This document shows, in pieces, positions 1 to 10,018 of a DNA stretch of 35,082 nucleotides. A model generated the notes under the pieces. The model worked only from the letters and a program-made list of their open reading frames with translations. It was not told the origin of the DNA and did not search any database. Source of the stretch: Seison nebaliae (taxonomy: Eukaryota; Rotifera; Pararotatoria; Seisonacea; Seisonidae); contig JALJEE010001198.1 of NCBI GenBank assembly GCA_023231475.1, positions 1 through 35,082 of the forward strand. Reading direction: 5' to 3'. Numbering within the stretch: the stretch's first letter is position 1; the number at the start of each line of letters is the position of its first letter. The position numbers were made by a program, and so were the translations under genes.

Positions 1-308
1 TTCTTCGCACCAATCATAGTCAATGAACTGGGAGTGAGTTGACGAAATGAATTGAAGAAGACGGTTGGAAGCTGGTGATGAAATTCTTATGTCGCAATTA
101 AAATCGCCACCGATAATGAATTCGCGACTACCGTTCGAATAAATATACGATTCAATGGTTGAAAGGGTAGAGCAAAAATCAACAAAATCATTCGGACGAA
201 GATAGACGTTGAAACAGAGAATGCCACGAACAGAGAAACAAAGAACTTCGTTCGAGAGTTGGTCGAAAGAAGTTGGATGGAGACTATTGGAAATCAAAGC
301 GCAAGTTA
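1..308 (-). mobile_element. LINE (non-LTR retrotransposon) endonuclease-domain fragment, cut by window edge
   Basis: One minus-strand frame is open from about position 308 to the window edge, about 100 codons with no methionine start. It reads like the middle of an endonuclease/exonuclease/phosphatase (AP-type) domain as carried by LINEs. The core motif FIIGGDFN is clear, preceded by a GILCFNVYLRP strand and followed by an FIDYDWCEE segment. In this family the domain nicks target DNA for target-primed reverse transcription. The Asp and Asn of GGDFN belong to the active site. The rest of the element, including reverse transcriptase, would lie left of the window. The reading starts where a palindrome begins at 306, so the upstream part is missing or displaced. 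A second, related endonuclease fragment sits at the right edge on the opposite strand. Confidence 0.8.
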
Positions 309-442
309 TGGATAATAAGAAACGTTTTTTAAGTTTTTCGCTAATTTTTGACTAAAAATGCTAAAAATACTACTAAAGTAATACTTTTTAGTCAAAAATT
401 AGCGAAAAATTTAAAAAATGTTTCTTATACTTTTATCCATAA
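306..442. repeat. Near-perfect inverted repeat (palindrome), possible MITE/foldback element
   Basis: Two arms of about 60 nt are reverse complements with a few mismatches and one short indel. The left arm starts TTATGGATAATAAGAAAC at 306 and the right arm ends in TTTATCCATAA at 442. The arms share TTTTTCGCTAATTTTTGACT and meet around 366-378. The outermost bases are the ends of the repeat and there is almost no spacer, as in small foldback or MITE-type elements. No coding capacity is seen. It abuts the LINE endonuclease fragment on its left. Confidence 0.8.
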
Positions 443-616
443 AATAAAGAATATTGACGCTATTGACATGAAATTTTGAAGTGAAGAAAACAAGTTGATT
501 GGTTCCATTAAAATAATAAGAGGAGAAATTTCCGATTATTTTCCCAAACCACTTGTTGGTTGGGAAAGAAGGTATGAATTTTATTTAAAACAAAACTTCT
601 GAAACAGTTTTATACG

Positions 617-1220
617 TTACTCGTTTTCTTCTTTTGTTCCAACTAAATAATTTTCATATTCTTTCTTCGTCAAGAAATTTAATTTATCTAAATCTTTACT
701 TTCGATTTCCACTATCCAACCTTCCTCCTCAGCAGACTTATTGATTAACGATGGATTATCTTCCAGTTGTTCATTGACAGCGGTGATTATACCGCCAACT
801 GGTGATAAAAGATCTTCCGCTGCTTTCACACTCTCGATGACTGAAATTGGAGCTGAGAGAAAGAATTGAAGTGAAGGAAAGAATTATAATGAACTTCCTT
901 CATCGATTTTCTCTGTCGCCTTGATCAACAATTCAGTGTAAACGATATCGCCCAATCCTCTCTTGGTGAGAGCGAATAAATGTGAGTGAGAGGGAAGAGA
1001 AGAGAAACTTGTGCATGATGAGTGAGACCGATGCGATAATGACCAGGCGCATCCATTTCTTTTAGCCATTCGTGACTCTTCGTATACATGACGTCTGACC
1101 ATCTGGAGATAAGAACGAGGAAATGAAATTGAAAAAACTTTGTTTGACATGGAAAGTGGATAGGAAGCAATGGATGTTCGGTTGACGAGCACCAGACCTT
1201 AATAATAAACGACTGAACAT
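617..1220 (-). CDS. GCSH: Glycine cleavage system H protein, mitochondrial (4 exons)
   Basis: Coding exons in transcript order are 1220-1198, 1102-1009, 961-895 and 852-617, giving 139 residues. H protein carries the lipoyl arm that shuttles the aminomethyl group between the P, T and L proteins of the mitochondrial glycine cleavage complex. The mature start reads VMYTKSHEWL, and ESVKAAEDLLSP contains the lysine that receives lipoate. The C-terminal NPSLINKSAEEEGW matches the family. Mature length is about 126 residues, as expected. The first exon encodes only MFSRLLL plus two bases of an Arg codon, giving a short basic, hydrophobic presequence. The introns are 95, 47 and 42 nt, with donors GTC, GTT and GTT. 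The second intron ends CCAAG, which restores the frame exactly as QRGLGDIVY. Identification is firm; the tiny first exon is inferred from phase and presequence character. Confidence 0.9.
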
Positions 1221-2814
1221 TCCTCTTCGATGAGTTGATGGAGAAGATATTTATAATTCTTTGTTTTTCGAAAACGTTAAAAGAGCCAAATAATTGATAG
1301 AGAGAGTAGACAAATGAGATGGAATAATATTAATGGAATAAATGTCGAACGAATTGTTTTCCGTCAACTGTTGATTTAATGGATGGATGGAGGGATTTGA
1401 TTGATTGAATTGATTAATCAAATCCATTCGACATATCAGCTCCCAATATCATTGACGGATGAATTGGTTGGAAATGGAGAGAATTCTTATTTTCTTCCTG
1501 CTAGTTCGCTTTATGACGAGTTGAAAAAAACTTACAAATTCGAATGAATTCATTAAACTCATTCCGTAACTTTTATCCTGAGTGATAGTGGAAGGGATGA
1601 TGATTACAATAACTTTCTTTTTATCTTTCCAATCTTTCTTCCACTCACTTATTCGCATTGTTCGATTGCTCGATTGTATAACCTAACATTTACTTGAACT
1701 TACTGAATTCTTTACAGTTTTTTTTTCTTGTGACAAACTGAAAAGAAATCTGTGTACAATTCGTAGGATAGGAGCTTTAGTGATTCCTTTGAGGATATAA
1801 GACGAGAAATTATTTAAGTTTGTTAGTTAGCAAGTCACTTGAGAATGTTATTGAGAAGAGTCATTCTAAATTGATATTAATTTGTGTAGAATTCTGATGA
1901 TGGAAGAAGTAGAGTTAATTCGGGTAGTCATCTATTGTAGTTGTTTTAATGGATAATTCTCATGAATCGCATTAAAAGTTGTTTGAGATAGACGGGTAGT
2001 ATTCGAAGAGATGGGATGGGAGCACTATAACTGGTGGGAGTATAAGAGATAAAATTAAGTTTGATGATAAACTTCATCTAGCGTTAAACATGGAAGAGGT
2101 ACATCAAATTACTTAATGATTTCGGTCGTCGAAGGTTAAAAGTTTTCATTAGTATAACGAAAGGACAAGTGGTTGAGCTGGAAGGAGGAATTAATGAAAA
2201 TAAGAATATTATATGTCTCCACAAGAAGAAAGGAAGGAATTGGATGGAGGAAAGGTGAATAAGTAATGTTGTGGGGAAGAATTTGATAGCCGAAATCGAA
2301 GATGGATAATCAGTTAAATCATATTACATCGTGTAAGCATGATAATTAAATTTTGGTAGTGATGACTAAGGAAATTGGAGGGGACATTATTCATATCCTA
2401 TTTCATGTCATCATGCAAGAAGATAGAGGAGAATTTTATTAATATCTCCCTCCCCCCATCGTCATGGCGACGACGACAGCCAGAGCGATTTTAATGATAA
2501 TTTCGGATAATAATGTCGATGTTAATAATGATGATGTTGTTATTCTAATTCTGATTGATTCTTAAGGATGTTTTCATATTTTATGTTTCTTCCTCTATTT
2601 CGATCTCGTCGCGAATGGCAGTCGGGTAATTTAAGTTGTGATCGTCTATTCTCTATTCAACAATTCGGTGAGATCAATTGTTGGAATTTGGTATTGAAAT
2701 CTGATTCTTTATCAATTTCCATGTCCTCTCAATTCTTCACCATAGTGAGATGACAGGAAAGAACGAGTTGGCTCGTCGTAGTACCTGATGGGATGAATAG
2801 GAAGGAGATGGATA

Positions 2815-2858
2815 AATAGATATATGGATAGATAGATAGAAAGATAGATAGATAAATG
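2815..2858. repeat. GATA-type tetranucleotide microsatellite, imperfect
   Basis: The plus strand shows repeated GATA units broken by GGATA and AAAGATA variants. It lies in the gene-poor region and has no coding role. Confidence 0.8.
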
Positions 2859-3222
2859 TTTCAATTTGTCTAATGATAGTTAAGTACCTTTCATATTCAT
2901 TTTGAGCCCAATCTACTCATTCTCCTACTTCGTCTCGATAGTCATATATTGGTTTATCTTCCTCCTGCGAAGAATGAAACGATATGAAATGAAACATAAT
3001 GCAATGTTATGCATACTATTATGTACATCCATTAGATTAGAGAAGAGAATTAGAGATTATTTAAAATAATCATTCCATTATATTCCATTTTATTCTTAGC
3101 TATTTCATTTCATTCCCTTCTATTCTTTTTCATTTCATTCGATTCATGAATGGTTCTTCTCATTACTTAATTCGAGTTCAAGTTAATCATCTTCGTTCTA
3201 CTTATTTCATCTATACCTAAAT

Positions 3223-3271
3223 CACCACCACCACCACCACCACCACCATTACCGCCATCATCATCATCGAC
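3223..3271. repeat. CAC/CAT trinucleotide microsatellite
   Basis: A run of about ten CAC/ACC units passes into CATCATCATCATCG. It sits in the gene-poor region with no supported reading frame around it. Confidence 0.85.
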
Positions 3272-3715
3272 ATAACAAATAAAAGTTCCATTATCTCATT
3301 ATACAATGGAGATATAGTGATACTGATGATGATGTTTCTTCTTTAATTCTCGCCCTACATCTTCATCCTCTTCTGTTCTCTTTCGTTTATTGATGATCAG
3401 AGAAAAGGCTTTTTGCCTGCCAACCTGCAATAACCAAAATCACTAATGTGCTAATTCTTTGTTGACAGAGGGAAGAGGAGAGAGCAAATGACATTCTATC
3501 ATCTAACTTTCCTATGATTTACCAATTCCATCCAATCCTCTACTACATCGTCATCTCCATCACCTTTATCGTTCGACAGGAGAATGAATTGCAAATAATT
3601 TAGTTAATCAGTCGATGTTCCCCATATTTTCTTCGCCTTGCAAATGCACCGTCAATGTAACATTATCCAATATATGCTTCCACACGACAATGTGAGATAT
3701 ATTTGAAGAATGGAG

Positions 3716-3757
3716 AGAAAGAGAGCGAAAGAGAGAGAGAGAGAAAGAAAGATATAT
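3716..3757. repeat. GA-rich microsatellite
   Basis: A purine-only stretch of GAGA and GAAA units. Read on the minus strand it gives Ser/Leu-rich noise, not a protein. GA tracts can bind GAGA-type factors in arthropods, but nothing here shows that use. Confidence 0.7.
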
Positions 3758-4502
3758 ACTCCTCCTCTTATATGCCAAAAGAAACGGAACAATTATGTTA
3801 GATTTGGTGTCATAATTCTCTTTCACACAATGAAGATGAAAGGATAAGATAAAACTTCGACAACTTTTTCATTTACAATCTTCTTAATGATGATATCTTA
3901 TCAATTCTTATCGAAACTATAATTCCTTTTAATCTCCATCCTATCTTCTTGCTGCGAATGTTAATGATTGATTTGATGATCGCTTCTAGTTCAATTTTAC
4001 CTTTTCTTCAGACAACATGAATTTCAAGGAAAAACGAACAAATATAAGAGAAACTGTTCGGAATGCTTCCATATGACAATCGGTCAATTGAAGAAAGTTA
4101 ATTGAACAAAAGTGAATTCTGTCAATTCACCATACACTTCCATGAGAACTAGCAAATTCGTTAAATAATTGTTTTTCGAATGAGTCATCTAACAAATAAT
4201 TTAATTGAAGGGAATGAGGAAAAATGAATAAATTTTGAAAAGTGTTCCGGTCTTTCTTCATATTTTTTTGCGCAAATTATCGTTGACAACATCATCCTTA
4301 CCTTCAAATATTTTTGTCGCTATTCTTCTAGGAATATGACTGATATTTAACATATCTAACAAATCATTTCATAAAAAAATATGCAACTATTTCTTTTCGT
4401 TTCTTTTATGCAATGTCCTCTCCAACATAACCTAGATTCTTGCAATTATACCTAGACACTTATTTACCGTATATCATACGTGCATGCACACACATATTTT
4501 AT

Positions 4503-4538
4503 GAGTGTGTATGTGTGTGTGTGTGTGCGTCAGTGTGT
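4503..4538. repeat. TG dinucleotide microsatellite
   Basis: An alternating TG tract with one TATG and one TGCGTC interruption. It is the only substantial dinucleotide TG tract I see in the window. Confidence 0.85.
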
Positions 4539-4752
4539 AGAATGTGGATATTCTGGGTGCATTATGTGTGTCCATAGGAATTGGTAAGTGTTTGAGTAAA
4601 GGAACGAATCGTTGGAATATTCCATCAGAAATTGAATATATTCTTTTTGGCCTGTTTATACATTCTTGTTGAGTAGCTTCTCGTTCATGAGAGAATTATG
4701 TGATTTGCAAAATTCTTTCGGTTAATATCGAAATGCAACGGAATAGGGGAAT

Positions 4753-4779
4753 GATGGTGACGATGATGATGATGATGAC
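4753..4779. repeat. GAT trinucleotide microsatellite
   Basis: Repeated GATGATGAT units starting at GGTGACGATGATG, in gene-poor DNA. Confidence 0.75.
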
Positions 4780-6304
4780 AACGATTAATAATGTAATTTC
4801 ATATAAATTGTTAACTAAAACAAAATTGTGAGGACTTTCCTTCAACTATTCATTTTGTCTGCACCAGAACAATGCTTCGTCGTCCGATTCATATGAAGAT
4901 CGGTTGGGAAAAGAGATGTCGTTTGTGTGTCAGCTCTCTCCACTAAAAGAGAAGTAATAAGTACAGGAGTAGCAGCAGTTGTAGTACATGGGAGCAATAT
5001 CATTTGTTCTTCACTGCTCACATATTTGGAGACATATGCACACATATATCAACAAAGGAAATGAGAGGAGATTCGTGCTTATGTTCAATGAGAATACTGG
5101 GGAGGAAAAACAAGGGCAATAATAATAATAATTAAGCATCTGTATATTCTGGTTTGTGTGATGGTGGATGTATGGTGAGAAGAATGGAAAGGAGAGATAT
5201 AGAATAAATATAATTTTCAATCATTCACTTATTCTTTTCCATTTATTTCTGTCAATTGTCAATTTTGCCGTCTGCTCCCTCACTATTATAATGTGTAGTT
5301 GGAATGGGCAGACACAACGGTAAATTGTGGCAATACAATTTATTTATCGGTCTAGGTGTTCTTTCTATTTATCCATTATATATTTATAGCTTATGAAATT
5401 CATTAAACATTTCTTTGCAGTTGTAATTAGTTTTAGTGGAAAATCATTTCGGATTAATTTAAACGAATATTAGTCAGAAACTAATTAACTGATTTTATGT
5501 TCGCGTTATACGATAATATATGATTACGCGTTTTGTTCTAAATAGACGACGTGAGATTATTGATTGAGAAATTGTCGATGACGATGTGGGTCTGGGGGTG
5601 GAGAAGATAGTTCTAATTGGTTTCCATTTCTCTAGCGTGCTAGATAACAGATCGTGAGCAAAATTGTTTTTTGTAGGAGTTCGTGGATGCCTGTGATGTA
5701 GGTGAGTGGATGAGAGACAGAAGAAATAGATCGGTATTATCGGAAAGATAAGATATGTTGGTGGGCAGTTAATAATCAGGAGGATGATGATGAAGCGTAA
5801 CTGATGAGACAACATCAATTAGTCGAAGAAATGTTATCATGTCGGTGAAATTGGGGAATCGGTGCGTATTGAGAAACGATGTGCCATACTCATTTATCAT
5901 TCTTAATCGACAATTACTCGAAACGAAGAAATGTTGATGATGACGATGATGGTAGGAATTGTTATCTCATCATTAAATGTTTATCATCTTGTCCAATTAC
6001 TCTACAAGAACAAGAACAAGAGAAAAAGCAAATAGGAGAAGAAAATTATGAACATCATCTTCTTATTCATCTGTCATCTGTGAAATATCATTTACCGGAA
6101 TCACTTCATTCTTCTCTCCATCGAAATAATTTAATTAATTTACATTTCAACCAACCCATTTTCAGAACTACCATCAACGCCAATATCAAGACGATTGTTG
6201 TTATTTTCACCCCAACATTTAGGGATTTACAAATTAAATATTATATATTTTATTTTTTATCTATCAATCTTCTTCTCGTCTGTTTTGTTGTTCTTGTTAA
6301 TATT

Positions 6305-6765
6305 ATGCAGTATCCATCTACCTATGACCAACAGCAACAACAACAGCAACAACCTCAGCAACCTCAACAACAACAACAACAGCAGAAAGGACAAATGCCC
6401 AATCAAATGATGTATCAATCTAACACGAATATGTTACCGAACAAAATGGGCATGCAACAACAACAACAACAGCCTATGACGAATAATATGAATTATTCGT
6501 TAATTAATCAACAACAACAACAGCAGCAACCACATCAAACACCGTTAGCATCACAACAAAAGAATCATTCATCAAACTTTTCACCACAACTCAATCAGAT
6601 GAATTCAAATATGACATCTCATCAACCACAACAGATGCAACATCAACAATTCGATAATTTACAAGGAAATATGATGATCAATGGAATGACCTCCAATTAT
6701 TCAAACGATTTTCAACAACAACAACAACATCCACAAAATCAACAACATCCACAACATCAACATCC

Positions 6766-6833
<68 letters not shown>

Positions 6834-9550
6834 ATCCACAGAAACTTCAAATGAATCAACATAAAATTATGAATAATCAAATGAATAATCAATTATCGGT
6901 TGATATGGGTAATATGAATCTACAACCTGATCTAAATCAGCAGCATTTATACAATTCAACCACATTATCATCCACCACCGCAAATGCCATGTTGCAATCG
7001 CCGGGTGGTGTCGGTGGTCTGAACCCGTCTATGGGTTCTGTATCCAATACTGTTTCATCGAAAACTATATCTGTGCCATTATATCGTTATTATCGATCTG
7101 ATGATCGTACGAAAACGGAAGTGTTAACATTCATCATGCCGTCTACTATTGCTATTCCCACAGACAACATCCGAACGATAACGGAAGATTTCATTGCTGG
7201 TTATCAGCGCTGGTCCATCACTCTCTACCGAAATGGTAATACGATAGACGCAACACTTACATTAAAGTCGTTGACTGAAGGAATGAAAGTACAAACCGAT
7301 TTCACATTGTTACTCATCCATAAAGAGCACGGTTTCCAAAATCCTGAACATAACGAAAAAGATTTCACCTTTTCTGTTCTTCAGCCCTATTATTCGAAGA
7401 AAGGACTTGTCATGTGCGATGCCTTACTCTCTCAAGATTTCCTTGACGAACAAGGTGATTTCCTTTGTCAAATTCACTTCAACAATGCTGAGACTATATT
7501 CGAGACATATGATAACGTGTTGCAAGTGTATTCGTTAGATCGCAGCGTTCCCATCGACAAGAAAATTGAATTTATGCCTTTCTATTTTGCCGGTTACAAA
7601 TGGCGCTTAATTCTTTATCCTCGTCTAGACCAAGTCGGTCACGTCAACTATTTGAAATTAGTTTTATGTAAGATATCCGCTCCCGATCTAGCGTGTCATG
7701 TCGTCTTTAAATATGAGTTGAAATCGAAACATTTCGAATACGAATCTCCAATGTTCACTCGGACAACCGATTCTCGTGGTTATACGGAAGCGTTCCGTTT
7801 TGATAAAGTTCGCGAGTTGGTCTGTTCAAATCATACGGGAACATTCGATCTTTATGTGAGTTTGAGAACAGCCATAACAGTAACAACTTGTCGATTATAT
7901 CCACGTCCAGCCGATGTTCCTATGAATGCCGATAGTCAACAACATGATCGTCGAACGGATCCTGTAAAATTTTACGATCGTCTACAATGTTGTTGGTCAT
8001 TGGGCGCATACGTAGATGAGTCGGGTCATCTTTGTTTAGGTCTGTATAATATGGATGTGGGTTCGATGACACCTGGTCGTACTAGAATGGTCTGCTTTAA
8101 TATGGCTTTGCGTAGTCCGAGTGGAAAAGCGGCAATTAATGCACATCCTTCCTCAGCATCCGGCTCTACTACTTCTACGTCAACGACTACCACCGCTGCC
8201 ATAACGAACATGATGGGAATAACGACGACATCCTCCTCCTCCTCTTCAAATTCCACTTCATTATTTCAAACGAAATCTCCGGGTGAGTCAATTCATTCAT
8301 TGAACGGACAATTGACATCGAATTCAATGATCAATTCTAATCGTTCCAATTGCATTCAACCACCAGCCGCCTTCGCAGCTTTTCCTGTTTATCACGTATT
8401 CAAGACACCGCTCGTTCGAACTTATGTAAATAAATTGGCTGGTGACGAAGGACTTTATATCAATTGTGGATTGAATTCGGATGATTTAACATCTGGTTCC
8501 GAATACATCGATAGTGACGGATCAATAGTAGTGGATTTCGAATGGTATTACGGATACACTCTCCGACAGATGTTATGGCAACCGATCGAAAACATTTTCA
8601 TAAAACATTGGATTCAATTAAGACGTGAATATCAAGTAGCATTGAAAGAATTAAATCGATTAGAACGTGAGAATTGGCGTCATGGACCTGAAGCACAAAT
8701 CATTCAACAACAGAATGATGCCATTTCCAAATTGACACCTCAACAACAACAACAACAATTATTGAAAGGTGCTACTCTGACGAGTACGGGAGCAACATCG
8801 TTAGGAGCATTGGCTAAAACTACAACATTTACATCATCATCTATCACTACAACGACGTCGTTAGCAACATCGTTAATGATGACATCTATATCATCATCGT
8901 CGATTAATATGATTCCCAATACGATAAATACGTCAAATACATTGTTGGGTAAGACGACATTAAGTAGTGGAATGAAATCGCCATCTAATAAAATGTTGCT
9001 GTCATCGACGGCTAATACATTCTCGCCACCTGGAACATCACCAGGAATTATGGGAGGAATGAGTTCGATTGGAAATAATGGAATGAACATCAATCCACAA
9101 ATGCAACCAATGAATAATATGAATATGATGAATAATCCTAATACTAACATGCCACCTAATAATCAATTCCCATCACAAATGATGCCAATGGGAATGTCTA
9201 TGCAATCACAATCAGATCCATTCAATCAACGTCTACCAAATCAACTTAATCTCCAACAACAGCAACAGCAACAGCAACATCAACAACAACAATTCATGCA
9301 GCAGTCACAACAACAACCAATGACAACTACTCAATCAAGTTTTACAGCTGGTTTAACAGGATTATTAAGTGGATTTGGTGGTGGTAACAATCCACCAGGT
9401 CAACCACCAGCCAATCGTCCTGGTCTCCCCAATCAACCGAATCAACAAATGGGTATTGGTAGTTCGTTATTCTCCGCTAAAGGTCAAGCAGCCGAAGCCG
9501 CTTCCAGTCTTACATCTGCCCTCAGTAGCAAACTGTCCAGTTTCTTTTAA
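6305..9550 (+). CDS. Glutamine-rich protein with two MATH/TRAF-like regions, unrecognised family
   Basis: A single open frame; from the ATG at 6305 it encodes 1,081 residues starting MQYPSTYDQQQQQ. Residues 1-230 are Gln/Asn/Met-rich, including 22 uninterrupted CAA codons. Residues about 255-410 and 417-540 form two beta-rich, MATH-like regions. Repeated cues are AGYQRWSITLYRNG and AGYKWRLILYPR, matching the W-x-L/I-x-LY strand of MATH domains. Residues about 700-800 hold a third conserved-looking block (PLVRTYVNKLAGDEGLYI) that ends in a charged helix rich in Arg, Glu and Leu. The rest is Ser/Thr- and then Gln/Asn/Met-rich, ending SALSSKLSSFF. MATH domains usually bind protein partners; nothing here shows which. 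The frame is open back to an ATG at 5879 (1,223 residues), but that part reads like translated UTR, so I prefer 6305. An AATAAA at 9747 could be the poly(A) signal. Confidence 0.8.
6767..6832 (+). repeat. (CAA)22 polyglutamine tract
   Basis: Twenty-two uninterrupted CAA codons inside the MATH/polyQ gene, between HP and YPQ. Other Gln runs in the gene mix CAA and CAG or are broken by His and Pro. A pure triplet run like this is expected to vary in length between individuals. Confidence 0.95.
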
Positions 9551-10018
9551 AATCGCCGTCACTCGATGGTATTTGGTGAACGAGCAAATCGATATTCAAT
9601 TTTATTTGACATTTTCTCTCCATCTTCTTTTCTCTCCGAACTCTTTTGTCATCAATCTTATTATCTATTCGATTTTTTTTTCAATTTATTTATCACTTTA
9701 ATTAATCTTTTTATTAACAAATATATATTCAGTTTTTACTATTCGAAATAAATTGTTCCATATCAGCCATCGTCAAACGTGAGAATGCATTATTGAAATT
9801 CTTTTGTTCCTCCGGAAATAAGTGAATTTCCTTTCCTTTCATTGTCGTTAAGTTTTCCCATCCTCCACAACAACTTTGTTCTTAATTATTCCGTTTCTAG
9901 GCACTTCGACTCCATTTCTCTAACTGCGCATTCCTACATTTCTTCCATAATCAATTACATAGTTTAATCTACCATTCCTTTAAAAAAAACTACGTCATTA
10001 TTTTACTTCAATCGAAAA
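9551..10018 (+). other. 3' flank of MATH gene and upstream region of androglobin
   Basis: AT-rich with T-runs (9676-9690) and an AATAAA at 9747-9752 that could end the upstream transcript. The remaining 270 bp must hold the androglobin promoter. I see no RNA gene or repeat. Confidence 0.5.

Larger units (their letters stand above)
1221..6304. other. 5-kb gene-poor, microsatellite-rich region between divergent genes
   Basis: No open frame here shows codon-like composition or recognisable protein similarity; the short frames on both strands look like chance in AT-rich DNA. The region separates the minus-strand H-protein gene from the plus-strand MATH/polyQ gene, so it holds both promoters and probably the 5' UTR of the latter. 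It contains several simple repeats (listed separately). An unusually long open stretch, 5879-6304, is in frame with the downstream gene. Its size stands out because most other gaps in the window are below 1.1 kb. Confidence 0.6.

Noticed and set aside
925-1192. Two overlapping minus-strand frames read as separate small proteins
   Set aside because: Each is a pair of H-protein exons joined through intron sequence; the spliced product matches H protein across its length.
1221-5878. Short frames on both strands in the gene-poor region (60-107 codons)
   Set aside because: They are built from microsatellites and AT-rich DNA, with no conserved motif or splice continuity.
6701-6892. Antisense poly-leucine frame
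   Set aside because: It is the mirror of the CAA repeat in the MATH/polyQ gene.
8740-9150. Minus-strand hydrophobic/acidic frame of 136 codons
   Set aside because: It is the antisense of a Ser/Thr/Asn-rich part of the MATH gene and lacks protein-like features.
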